From Methanobacteriota archaeon (GTDB lineage Archaea; Thermoplasmatota; Thermoplasmata; RBG-16-68-12), in the NCBI GenBank assembly GCA_005878415.1, contig VBMM01000119.1:1-7482 (forward strand): a stretch of DNA of 7,482 bases. Reading direction: 5' to 3'. The position numbers and the translations under genes were made by a program. Positions 1 through 6,193 of the stretch are shown here, one piece after another. Below the pieces are notes generated by a model. The model saw only the letters and a program-made list of their open reading frames with translations. It was not told the origin of the DNA and searched no databases. Within the stretch, counting starts at the first letter, position 1. Every line of letters begins with the position of its first letter.

Positions 1-14
1 GAGGTGCGGTGCGA

Positions 15-590
15 ATGGGTTCCAGTCCGAGAATGAGGCGTGCGTGTGTCAGTGCGAGCATGATGTTGGCGGCGTTCGTGATCGCGGCCGGCCTTGGCGG
101 CGTGGCATCCGCCGGGCGGCCTTCGGGCGTCAGGACCTTCCTCGCTGGTTCGGGGCTACTCTGCGGCGAAGCGGGCGCGTGTCCGGACGTCTCGATGGCG
201 GACAACGGAGACACGGTCGAGATCGCGGGCGACGGCACGTTCAACCCTGCGACGCGCGAGGCGACGGGGAGCGGAACGTTCATCCATCACCTCGCGGACG
301 GGAGCGTGTTCGCTCACGGGACGTGGGACGCCGTCGGGCTCATTTCGTTTAAATCGTACGGGACCATCGTCTTCGACGGCACGACGGTCGAGGGGGGCCT
401 CGCCCTTATCCGCGTCGAGATCCATCCGAGCGAGTTCCCGGGCGTCACGTTCAGCGGCATCCTCACCGTGGATTGCGTCGTCGGCAACGCACCGGCGGGC
501 GCCGACGAAGGCGTTCGGCTGAACGTTCAGGACACGCCATTCAACTTCAACACGGAGGTCAGCGGGGAGACGCTTTTCATCCCGGCGTAG
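15..590 (+). CDS. Secreted beta-rich protein of unknown function
   Basis: The product is a 191-residue exported protein with no function I can name. The N-terminus is a typical Sec signal: a basic segment (PRMRR), a hydrophobic core (SMMLAAFVIAAGLGG) and an Ala-Ser-Ala cleavage-like site near residue 33. The mature part is rich in Gly, Thr, Val and Phe, with a GDTVEIAGDGTFNPATREA stretch, a GTFIHHLADGSVFAHGTW stretch, an ALIRVEI strand and an EGVRLNV...FNFNTEVSG.TLFI ending. It looks all-beta, and similar small secreted proteins, as I recall, occur in environmental archaea, Actinobacteria and Chloroflexi. Two cysteines (in LLCGEAGACP) and one in TVDCVVGN may form a disulfide. I chose the ATG at 15 because GAGGTG at 1-6 is a well-spaced Shine-Dalgarno. 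A GTG at 9 and an ATG at 33 are alternatives, and the frame is open to the window edge, so an upstream start cannot be excluded. Confidence 0.75.
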   Translation: MGSSPRMRRACVSASMMLAAFVIAAGLGGVASAGRPSGVRTFLAGSGLLCGEAGACPDVSMADNGDTVEIAGDGTFNPATREATGSGTFIHHLADGSVFAHGTWDAVGLISFKSYGTIVFDGTTVEGGLALIRVEIHPSEFPGVTFSGILTVDCVVGNAPAGADEGVRLNVQDTPFNFNTEVSGETLFIPA

Positions 591-603
591 CCGATACGGA
601 CCT

Positions 604-614
604 CTTCCCGGAAG
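604..614. repeat. Small perfect inverted repeat (CTTCC-C-GGAAG)
   Basis: Five-base arms CTTCC and GGAAG flank one central base. The repeat sits between the stop of the secreted-protein gene at 590 and the TATA-like box at about 617-624, so it overlaps the position where TFB or a regulator would bind. It could be a small operator. A chance palindrome is equally possible at this length. Confidence 0.3.
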
Positions 615-616
615 CC

Positions 617-624
617 TTAGTAGC
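617..624 (+). promoter_or_regulatory. Weak TATA-like box for the zinc-ribbon operon
   Basis: The element TTAGTAGC is centred about 27 bp before the ATG at 648. That is the distance expected when an archaeal transcript starts at or next to the start codon (leaderless mRNA). No Shine-Dalgarno is evident before 648, which fits. The match to the TATA consensus is only moderate. Confidence 0.4.
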
Positions 625-647
625 CTCAGGTCCCTTTCCGCGACTCA

Positions 648-1040
648 ATGCCGTCGTATCGGATCCCGAGCGACGACCGCGTGAGGGCGAGCCTCGTTCG
701 GGTGTTCAGCACGCGGCAGATCGTCGACAGCCAGCGACGGCTCAAGGCGCTCGTCGAGAAGGACATGAAAGGCGACGAACGGTATCGCGTCGGGGAGCCG
801 CGGCTGCGGCTGCTCGCGATCGACTCGGGCCTCGTCGACCTGGAGATCAATTGCCGCGACACCGACGAGATGCGGTCCCTCATCAAATGCCCGGTCTGCG
901 GGGCGCGCCTGAAGAAAGTCCGGAACATGACGGTCTTCGGCGGGACCGTGACCCTGGGCTATCGCTGCGAACGTTGCAAATACTGGACGGGCCTCAAGCG
1001 GCGCGTGCCGACGAGGTACGTGTTCACGAGGCGGGCCTGA
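648..1040 (+). CDS. Conserved archaeal zinc-ribbon protein
   Basis: This 130-residue basic protein has two parts. Residues 1-65 look helical and are rich in Arg and Lys (for example RVRASLVRVFSTRQIVDSQR), possibly a winged-helix-like or nucleic-acid-binding module with a YRVGEPRLRLLAI segment. Residues 78-115 form a zinc ribbon, with cysteines 81 and 84 (CPVC) and 107 and 110 (CERC) separated by 22 residues, including an FGGTVTLGY beta-hairpin. The C-terminus (KRRVPTRYVF) is strongly basic. I recognise the pattern as an uncharacterised archaeal family rather than a named enzyme. It is the first gene of an operon, and its TGA overlaps the ATG of the beta-CASP nuclease gene, so the two are probably translationally coupled. 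Binding to RNA or DNA is an inference from the zinc ribbon, the charge and the neighbour. Confidence 0.85.
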   Translation: MPSYRIPSDDRVRASLVRVFSTRQIVDSQRRLKALVEKDMKGDERYRVGEPRLRLLAIDSGLVDLEINCRDTDEMRSLIKCPVCGARLKKVRNMTVFGGTVTLGYRCERCKYWTGLKRRVPTRYVFTRRA

Positions 1041-1999
1041 TGCGCGTGCGCTACGAGGGCGGCTTCCTCGTCCAGGAGGCGCTCAAGGAAGTGATCCTGG
1101 ACCCCGTCCGCAGGACGCCGGGCAGCATCGTGAGCCACGGCCACATGGACCACCTGACGTCGGGCGGTGTGATGACGCCGCAGACGCTCGAGGTCCTCCG
1201 CGTGCGGCGGGGATCCGGCACGGGCGTCGAGCTGCCCTACGACAACGAGATCGAGATGAACGGCTTCCGCGTCACCCTCCGGGACGCGGGGCATGTCTTC
1301 GGCTCCGCCATGGTGCGCGTCGACGACCTCCTGTACACGGGCGACTTCAATCCGGAAGGCGGCGCCACGTGCGGACGCGCCCGGCCGGAGCGCGTGCAGA
1401 CGCTGATCGTCGACGCGACGTACGGACGACCGGGGTTCAGCTTCCCGCCGAAGCACGACGTCGAATCGGACCTCCTGAGCTGGCTGGAGATGGAGCTCGC
1501 GAACGGGCCGGTCGCCTTGGGCGGGTACGAGTTCGGAAAGAGCCAGGAGCTGATCGCCCTCGCGAACCGCCTCGGGGTCGAGGTCGCCGTCTCCGACAAG
1601 ATCGCGGACCTCGCGGACATCTACGTGCGCTACGGCATCCCGTTGCGGTATCGTCGGATCTCGGAACTCGCCGAAGCGGAGCGGACCGATCCCCGCGTCT
1701 ACGTCCTCCCGCCGGGATGGCTGCGGCCGCCGCTCGACGACAGCGTGTCGTGGCTCGGGTCGATCGGCCTTCGGTCGGCGTACGTGAGCGGTTGGTGCGC
1801 GTTCTTCGACTACACCCGCCGATACGGCCTGGAGGCACAGTTCCCGCTGAGCGACCACGGGGACTTCGAGGACGTCATCGAGTTCATCGCCGCGTGCGGC
1901 CCGCGGCGCGTGTACACGGCGTTCAGCAACGCGAAAGACCTCGCGAAGGCGGTCGAACGCCGACTGCGGATCAAAACCGAAGCGCTCCTCACGAGGTGA
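1040..1999 (+). CDS. Metallo-beta-lactamase/beta-CASP nuclease homologue (YSH1-like)
   Basis: This 319-residue protein belongs to the metallo-beta-lactamase superfamily, beta-CASP branch: RNA 3'-end processing nucleases and the related compact 'DNA ligase-associated' exonucleases, whose layout it follows. Visible motifs are HGHMDH at 33-38 (motif 2, metal ligands), His85 in DAGHVFGSA (motif 3), Asp102 in YTGDF (motif 4), Asp125 in DATYG (beta-CASP motif A, more often Glu) and His273 in LSDHGDF (motif B). The GGYEFGKSQ stretch (161-169) matches the family's Gly-Lys-Ala/Ser-Gln segment. The final motif C, normally Thr-His-Gly or Val-His-Gly, reads TAFSN here, so its histidine is missing. The start is the ATG at 1040, inside the upstream TGA (TGATG), with GAGGCG at 1028-1033; the frame is open further upstream, but that part encodes only low-complexity Arg-rich sequence. 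I cannot tell an RNA from a DNA substrate. Confidence 0.9.
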   Translation: MRVRYEGGFLVQEALKEVILDPVRRTPGSIVSHGHMDHLTSGGVMTPQTLEVLRVRRGSGTGVELPYDNEIEMNGFRVTLRDAGHVFGSAMVRVDDLLYTGDFNPEGGATCGRARPERVQTLIVDATYGRPGFSFPPKHDVESDLLSWLEMELANGPVALGGYEFGKSQELIALANRLGVEVAVSDKIADLADIYVRYGIPLRYRRISELAEAERTDPRVYVLPPGWLRPPLDDSVSWLGSIGLRSAYVSGWCAFFDYTRRYGLEAQFPLSDHGDFEDVIEFIAACGPRRVYTAFSNAKDLAKAVERRLRIKTEALLTR

Positions 2000-2424
2000 T
2001 GCGCACGCAGAGCCGCCGGGAAAGCAACACGGTCCTGCTGAAGCTCTCCGACGGAGAGGACCTCGTCTCGAGCGTCGAGGCCGCCGCGACGCAGCATGAC
2101 GTTGTGAGCGGGTCCGTCCTCTGGGGCATCGGGATGGTCCAAGACTTCGAGATCGGGTTCTTCGCGCCGAAAGGGTACGAGAAAGCGGCGTTCCGGGACC
2201 GCCACGAGCTCCTCGCGTTGCACGGCAGCATCGCGATGCGTGCGGACCCGAAGCTCCACCTGCACATCGCCGTCGGACGCCGGGACCACGCCGTCCTCGG
2301 CGGCCACCTGTTCCACGCGAGGGCCGCGGTCGTGAACGAGATCCAACTCGCCCGCTTCGACACGATCCCGATGACCCGCGTCCTCAACGAAACGACGGGC
2401 ATGCGGGAGCTCGTCCTCGAGTGA
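1999..2424 (+). CDS. PPC/DUF296 domain protein
   Basis: The 141-residue product is a single PPC (plants and prokaryotes conserved, DUF296) domain. Family landmarks are the N-terminal LLKLSDGEDLVSSVEAAA segment, SGSVLWGIGMVQDFEIGFF (about 37-55), HELLALHGSIA (69-79), the metal-site type LHLHIAVG (86-93, His87 and His89) and VLGGHLFHA (99-107, His103), then a strand with Glu114. Prokaryotic members are small trimeric proteins, often with a bound metal ion. In plants the domain is joined to AT-hooks in DNA-binding proteins, but no AT-hook is visible here. The molecular role of the stand-alone form is poorly defined. The start ATG overlaps the TGA of the nuclease gene (TGATG), with GAGGTG directly before it, so translation by coupling is likely. 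It is the last gene of the operon and is followed by a convergent gene 21 bp away. Confidence 0.88.
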   Translation: MRTQSRRESNTVLLKLSDGEDLVSSVEAAATQHDVVSGSVLWGIGMVQDFEIGFFAPKGYEKAAFRDRHELLALHGSIAMRADPKLHLHIAVGRRDHAVLGGHLFHARAAVVNEIQLARFDTIPMTRVLNETTGMRELVLE

Positions 2425-2445
2425 ACCTCGCCGACCGCGAGCCGA

Positions 2446-2649
2446 TCACTGCCACGTCGCCCGCTCGATCTCGCGTTCCTCTTTCGTCTTCTTCCGGAAC
2501 GCGCGGTAGTGGTCGCGGCACAGATGGACCCGTCGCGGCTCGCCGATCAACTTCAGCTCGGGCAGCGCCTCCTTGACCTTCTTCGTCGAGAGGGACCGCT
2601 TCGCTTCCTTGCCGCAATCGACGACGCCGCAAACCTCGTCGGCGGGCAT
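2446..2649 (-). CDS. Small putative zinc-binding protein
   Basis: This 67-residue basic protein contains a probable zinc site: Cys7 and Cys12 (CGVVDC) near the N-terminus and Cys44 plus His47 in RRVHLCRDHY. Between them lies a charged helical stretch (TKKVKEALPEL), and the tail is a Lys/Arg/Glu helix (FRKKTKEEREIERATW). The pattern resembles short uncharacterised archaeal proteins that end in 'HLC..HY....KK.KKE'; I know no function for them. Despite its size I believe it is real. The translation has a structured cysteine/histidine arrangement, and its ATG lies 27 bp downstream of a clear TATA box on the minus strand with no Shine-Dalgarno, as for a leaderless gene. It is convergent with the PPC gene. 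Its promoter lies in the short gap after the membrane-anchored protein gene on the same strand, so it is probably transcribed separately. Confidence 0.75.
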   Translation of the reverse strand: MPADEVCGVVDCGKEAKRSLSTKKVKEALPELKLIGEPRRVHLCRDHYRAFRKKTKEEREIERATWQ

Positions 2650-2670
2650 GCGGCGGTCGATGCCGCGCCG

Positions 2671-2679
2671 CCATAAAAA
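2671..2679 (-). promoter_or_regulatory. TATA box of the small zinc-protein gene
   Basis: On the minus strand the sequence reads TTTTTATGG, an AT-rich island in very GC-rich surroundings, with its centre about 26 bp upstream of the ATG whose first base is 2649. This is one of the best archaeal TATA-box matches in the window and implies transcription starting at the start codon. It begins 13 bp past the stop of the upstream same-strand gene (2692). Confidence 0.7.
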
Positions 2680-2691
2680 CGTGCGCGCGCC

Positions 2692-3927
2692 TTACGATTC
2701 CCGCCGGCGGAACATCAGCGACGCGGCGCCCGCGACGACCAGGAGCGCGAGGAGGAGGGCGAGCGCCGAATCCGCTCCGAAGGCGATCGGAGCCGTAGGC
2801 AAGACCGCGCTCTCCACTTCGAGGGACGTCGGCGCGAGGCTCGGGAGATACACCGCCAAGACGGTCCCCGGCAGCGGCAGGACCGCGTACGCCGAGGTCG
2901 TCGCGCCCGACTCCGGCGCGAAGAACAGGCCGAGCGTGTCCGCGGTGACGTTCAGCTCGACGCCGTTCGCCCGGACGTGAAGCACCCGCGTCGAGTCCGC
3001 GGGCATCGTATCCGGGTCGAACGCAAGGAGGACCACCGCCCCGATCGGAGCGGTCGAGTTCACGTGCACGGACGCCCGGCCCGGAGCGACGCGCTGGGAC
3101 CACGCGGCCACGTCGATCCGGTAGCGGGCCGAATTCTCGACCCAGCGTCCGTCCGACGTCGCGATGAAACCGAACTCCGCGCCGACTTGGCCCGCCGTGA
3201 TCGCGTCCACGAGCGCCCGCCATTCCGCCTTGTACAGCGAAGAGCTGGGGATCGCCTTGAAGACGAGCAGATCGGACGATGCCATCTGCGCGACGACCTC
3301 GGTGCCGGAGATCGTGAGTGAGCCCACCCCGAGGACGAACCGCGCGTGCGCTTCGCCGATCGTGTAGGAGACCGAGGAAGCCGGCCACGAGCCCGGCCAT
3401 GCGACTTCCGCCGCGTGCGCCACGATGTTCGTGGCGGTGGGCGGGAGCTCGAACGTCACCGTGCGTGGGGTCGTCGTCCGGATCTCGAGCAATCCCGTCG
3501 GATCGTCGTGAGCCCGGATCTCGACGTCAAATCCCTGCACGTAGAACGTCGGCCCGCGAACCTGCGGGTAGTCGCGCAACGAGAGGAAGGGCCCGAGGTC
3601 GATCGAGTCGATGTACTGCACCGAGGCGCCCTCGTTGCTCGTGATGTACGACCGGATCGGGCCCATGGGCTCGGTGAACACGAACGTGACGTACGTCCCG
3701 CGGGCCTCGCCGTGGGTCGGTTCGTACGCGAAAGAGCCGAAGAGGACCGACGATGTCGGCGTTTCACTGTCGATCGGGTTCTGGAGAGCGGACCACGAAA
3801 TAGGGAGGAGGCCGGCGGACGCGTGAGAGGGGGCAGATCCGCTGAGTGCGACGGGCAGCAGTGAAAGCACCGTGAGTGCCGCCGCCGCTTTTGCGAGATT
3901 TGCGCACGCGCCCTTGCCGGCCTCCAT
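2692..3927 (-). CDS. Exported, C-terminally membrane-anchored protein of unknown function
   Basis: The 411-residue product has a signal peptide (hydrophobic residues about 10-30, AKAAAALTVLSLLPVALSG, then Ser/Ala-rich). It carries a long extracellular part and one C-terminal transmembrane helix (about 386-406, ALALLLALLVVAGAASLMF) followed by RRRES, the positive stop-transfer tail expected on the cytoplasmic side. The extracellular part has alternating hydrophobic/polar strands, few charged helices and no cysteine after the signal region, so it is probably built of beta-sandwich domains. I see no catalytic motif and do not recognise a family. A segment at about 230-270 (SLYKAEWRALVDAITAGQVG) is the most helical part. 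A TATA-like box 25 bp upstream supports the ATG at 3927. It is divergent from the membrane protein/winged-helix pair, so the two could share control, but nothing in the sequence proves this. A surface or cell-envelope role is an inference from topology. Confidence 0.85.
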   Translation of the reverse strand: MEAGKGACANLAKAAAALTVLSLLPVALSGSAPSHASAGLLPISWSALQNPIDSETPTSSVLFGSFAYEPTHGEARGTYVTFVFTEPMGPIRSYITSNEGASVQYIDSIDLGPFLSLRDYPQVRGPTFYVQGFDVEIRAHDDPTGLLEIRTTTPRTVTFELPPTATNIVAHAAEVAWPGSWPASSVSYTIGEAHARFVLGVGSLTISGTEVVAQMASSDLLVFKAIPSSSLYKAEWRALVDAITAGQVGAEFGFIATSDGRWVENSARYRIDVAAWSQRVAPGRASVHVNSTAPIGAVVLLAFDPDTMPADSTRVLHVRANGVELNVTADTLGLFFAPESGATTSAYAVLPLPGTVLAVYLPSLAPTSLEVESAVLPTAPIAFGADSALALLLALLVVAGAASLMFRRRES

Positions 3928-3948
3928 CTACCAAATACTGTCCGTTCG

Positions 3949-3956
3949 ATGATATG
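3949..3956 (-). promoter_or_regulatory. TATA-like box for the anchored surface-protein gene
   Basis: The minus strand reads CATATCAT, centred about 25 bp before the ATG at 3927. A second AT-rich patch (AGTATTTGG, about 3932-3940) lies closer to the start and could be the initiator region. The spacing suits a leaderless transcript. Confidence 0.5.
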
Positions 3957-4002
3957 CCGGTTTTGGTCCGGGCGGGAAACTCCGTAGGACATCCTTCGAA
4001 CT

Positions 4003-4018
4003 GCGCCGGCGGAGGCGC
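4003..4018. repeat. GCGCC/GGCGC inverted repeat in the divergent intergenic region
   Basis: Five-base arms flank a 6-base spacer (GGCGGA). The repeat sits between the divergent promoters of the anchored protein (3949-3956) and the membrane-protein/regulator pair (4051-4058), where an operator for the adjacent winged-helix protein might be expected. High local GC makes chance occurrence quite likely. Apart from the two promoters and this repeat I see nothing else in 3928-4085. Confidence 0.25.
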
Positions 4019-4050
4019 GATCGGACCCGCTTCGACCGCTGTACACAAAG

Positions 4051-4058
4051 TATCTTTA
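4051..4058 (+). promoter_or_regulatory. TATA-like box for the membrane-protein/regulator pair
   Basis: TATCTTTA stands out in a GC-rich background and is centred about 31 bp before the ATG at 4086 and 17 bp before an in-frame ATG at 4071. The spacing favours transcription beginning just before 4086 and therefore the shorter protein. Confidence 0.55.
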
Positions 4059-4085
4059 GTGCGAATCCGCATGTGTCGGTCTGAC

Positions 4086-4343
4086 ATGGGTCCGTGGGAC
4101 GTCTTCCTCCGGGTTTCGTTCGCCGGCTTCGCGGCGATCCTCGCGACGGTCTCCGTGCAATCGTACGTTCGGCATCGAGAACGGCGTTTCCTCCTGCTGA
4201 GCGCGGCGTTCGGCCTCTTCCTCGCGCAAGGCGTCTGGCTCCTCGCCGAAATCGCGACGCAGCCGATCTCGTCCGTCGGCACGCCGTGGCTCGCCCTGAA
4301 CCTAGCCGTCCTCGTGTCGCTCTACCTCGCGTTGCTCCGGTGA
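4086..4343 (+). CDS. Small three-helix membrane protein (DUF7521-like)
   Basis: The 85-residue product is almost all membrane: helix 1 at about 5-26 (FLRVSFAGFAAILATVSV), a basic loop at 27-34 (YVRHRERR) that should face the cytoplasm, helix 2 at 35-56 and helix 3 at 63-84. It resembles the short DUF7521 membrane proteins encoded directly next to winged-helix regulators in haloarchaea, judged by size, topology and gene order; a profile search was not possible. It probably senses or titrates something for the regulator that follows after 4 bp in the same operon. I chose the ATG at 4086 because of the distance from the TATA-like box. The in-frame ATG at 4071 would add five residues (MCRSD). Confidence 0.75.
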   Translation: MGPWDVFLRVSFAGFAAILATVSVQSYVRHRERRFLLLSAAFGLFLAQGVWLLAEIATQPISSVGTPWLALNLAVLVSLYLALLR

Positions 4344-4347
4344 TCCG

Positions 4348-4872
4348 ATGACCGAAGGCCTTGAACTGGAAAGCCGCCGTCGGATCTACGACTTCCTGAC
4401 GGCGAACCCGGGCGTCCACCTGCGGCGGATCGGGCAGGCGCTCGGCATGTCGACGGGCATGCTGTCCTATCATCTCGGATACCTGGAGCGGAACGGCGTG
4501 CTGAAGGCCGAAGAGGACGGCCACCGGAAGCGGTACTTCATCGCGCGCGCGTTCGTCGAGGCGCAGCGGCGCATCCTCGCGGTCCTGCGACAGGATGTGC
4601 CCCGCAAGATCATGCTCGAGCTCCTGACGTACGGCGACCGCACCTTCGCCGAACTGCAGATGAGCGTCGGCGTCTCGAAGTCGACGTTGTCCTATCATTT
4701 GCAGAAACTGATGCAACGGGACTTGCTCGTCCGCACGAAACGGGAACGGGAGAGCGTCTTCACGATCAAGGACATGGAGGAGGTGCGGAGACTCCTCCTC
4801 GCGAACCGGTCGAGCTTCCGGGACGACGCGGTCGACCGCTTCGCGGACCTCTGGACGAAGCTGCGGACGTGA
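4348..4872 (+). CDS. Tandem winged-helix transcriptional regulator
   Basis: This 174-residue cytoplasmic protein contains two winged helix-turn-helix domains of the ArsR-like/MarR-like kind common in archaea. The first spans about 8-66: a helix (RRRIYDFLTANPG), the turn and recognition helix STGMLSYHLGYLERNG at 35-50, and a wing rich in Arg/Lys ending KRYF. The second spans about 72-142, with the recognition helix SKSTLSYHLQKLMQRD at 110-125 and wing VRTKRERESVFTI. Both contain LSYHL (39-43 and 114-118), suggesting an internal duplication. The C-terminal tail (143-174) is helical and may dimerise. There is no ligand domain or cysteine cluster. The gene follows a three-helix membrane protein by 4 bp, so signals may come from that partner. 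It could repress its own operon or the divergent surface-protein gene, but the target is unknown. Confidence 0.9.
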   Translation: MTEGLELESRRRIYDFLTANPGVHLRRIGQALGMSTGMLSYHLGYLERNGVLKAEEDGHRKRYFIARAFVEAQRRILAVLRQDVPRKIMLELLTYGDRTFAELQMSVGVSKSTLSYHLQKLMQRDLLVRTKRERESVFTIKDMEEVRRLLLANRSSFRDDAVDRFADLWTKLRT

Positions 4873-4917
4873 CGCCGGTCGGGCACACGGGTTTCTACGG
4901 ATTCGGCGGAAGCCCTC

Positions 4918-6189
4918 TCACGCGGCCTTCATGAACTCACGCAGCAAGCACGTCGCATACGCGCCTCGCGTGAGCTCGACGTCCACCCGAAGTCCGTCGC
5001 CGACGACCGCAGAGTCGAGGTCGTGGAACGGCGCGAGGATCTCCCGTCGCGTCCCCTTCGAGGACAGCCGAGGGAGCTCCGGGATGATGAAGTCCTCCCG
5101 GCGAAGACCTTCCGAGCCCACGACCTGTTTCTCGATCTGTCCGGGCTCGCCTCCGGCGAACTCGGATTCGGACCCATACAGGAGGCCGGCGACCCACGCC
5201 TTGCCCTGCCGGCACCGCTCGGCCACGCGATCCAGGTTGTCGCACGTGACGTCGACGCGTCGATCGCGATCCGGGAGCCCGAGGCGGTCGGCGGGCAGGA
5301 CGAGATCCCCCGCCACCGGTTCGTGGATCGGCAGGCCGCGCCGCAGGCGCTCGGCGAGCATCCGGTTGTAGAGGTACGACTGGTATCCGTGCACGAACAT
5401 CAGCAGGAGATTGAAGGGCAGCTGCCGCAGCGCGCCGACGGAGTCGCCCGGGTGCGCGGCAAGATGGTTCAGGAGGGCCTTCTCGAACCCGTACGACTTC
5501 GGGTACGTCCGAAGGGCGGCGTGCACGTCGCCGGTGTCCCGCAACGCCGCCCGGACCTCGTACGATTCGGGGTCCTCGCCTTCGATCGGGTTTGCGGCGT
5601 ACGCCTCGACGGCCTCCCGGAACTCTCCGCGTACGATGTGCCGGCCGACGACGTGCGTGATCGGCCGGACTGAACCGAAGCGCTGCACCCCGAAGAAGTT
5701 CGGGAAGCCGCCGAACACCCGGAGCTGCCGCGCGGTCTCCGCCACCGCCGTGGCCGCCTGCTCCGGCGGGAGGGCGAGGCGTCGCACGACGACGCGGAAG
5801 CGGTTTCCTCGGAGGTCTCCGATCTCCAGGCCGCGATCCGACCGGAACACGTCCACGACCTCGAGGTCCTTGAGCCGCAACGCCTTGATCGCCTCCGGCC
5901 GGATGTCGTCGAACGAGAACAGTTGCGTGGTGATGGCCCGTTTGTCCTTCGTCCCCGCAAAGCCGATCCGCCGGCGGCTGATGTGCAACGTCCGCGCGAG
6001 CTGCCGGACGAGGCGGTTCGTCTCCCAGTTCCGCAGTCGGAGCGCCGCGATCGCGTACCGGCCGTCTGGGACGGTCGGCGGCGGGGACGAGACCTCCACG
6101 ACCGCGAAATCGTCCGCCGTCTCCTTGAGGATGCCGCCGACCCCGGGCGTGGACGTCAGGTAGCCTTCGATCCCGACGTCGCGCTCCAT
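4918..6189 (-). CDS. truD: tRNA pseudouridine synthase D (TruD)
   Basis: TruD converts a uridine in tRNA (position 13 in characterised members) to pseudouridine. The 423-residue protein has the full family plan. The N-terminal part carries FAGTKDKRAITTQ with the catalytic Asp at residue 82. The GNRFRVVVR segment is at 129-137, and the signature NFFGVQRFG is at 164-172. A TRUD insertion domain follows, at about 175-345, including YKSYL-like HGYQSYLYNRMLAERL, and the conserved end RGAYATCLLREFMKAA is present. The length is normal for archaeal members and all key residues are present. It lies 4 bp downstream of rpoL on the same strand with no separate promoter, so the two are probably co-transcribed. 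The stop is convergent with the winged-helix gene, leaving 45 bp between them. Confidence 0.95.
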   Translation of the reverse strand: MERDVGIEGYLTSTPGVGGILKETADDFAVVEVSSPPPTVPDGRYAIAALRLRNWETNRLVRQLARTLHISRRRIGFAGTKDKRAITTQLFSFDDIRPEAIKALRLKDLEVVDVFRSDRGLEIGDLRGNRFRVVVRRLALPPEQAATAVAETARQLRVFGGFPNFFGVQRFGSVRPITHVVGRHIVRGEFREAVEAYAANPIEGEDPESYEVRAALRDTGDVHAALRTYPKSYGFEKALLNHLAAHPGDSVGALRQLPFNLLLMFVHGYQSYLYNRMLAERLRRGLPIHEPVAGDLVLPADRLGLPDRDRRVDVTCDNLDRVAERCRQGKAWVAGLLYGSESEFAGGEPGQIEKQVVGSEGLRREDFIIPELPRLSSKGTRREILAPFHDLDSAVVGDGLRVDVELTRGAYATCLLREFMKAA

Positions 6190-6193
6190 GGGC

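Noticed and set aside
473..1039. Upstream extension of the nuclease reading frame by 189 codons
   Set aside because: The translation is low-complexity Arg/Gly-rich sequence overlapping two well-supported genes; the metallo-beta-lactamase domain begins only at 1040.
959..1858. Minus-strand open frame of 299 codons opposite the nuclease
   Set aside because: The composition is that of an antisense shadow (Arg, Val, Asp, His rich), with no domain pattern, and the sense strand has a clear family match.
1369..1998. Upstream extension of the PPC reading frame
   Set aside because: It runs through the nuclease gene in another frame and gives Arg/Pro-rich shadow sequence; the PPC domain starts at 1999.
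2384..3400. Long minus-strand open frame of 338 codons
   Set aside because: It overlaps the anchored protein and the zinc protein in another frame and is Arg/Gly-rich shadow sequence typical of high-GC DNA.
4873..4908. CGCCG/CGGCG pairing between convergent genes as a terminator
   Set aside because: The loop is about 26 bases and there is no T-rich tract as expected of archaeal terminators.
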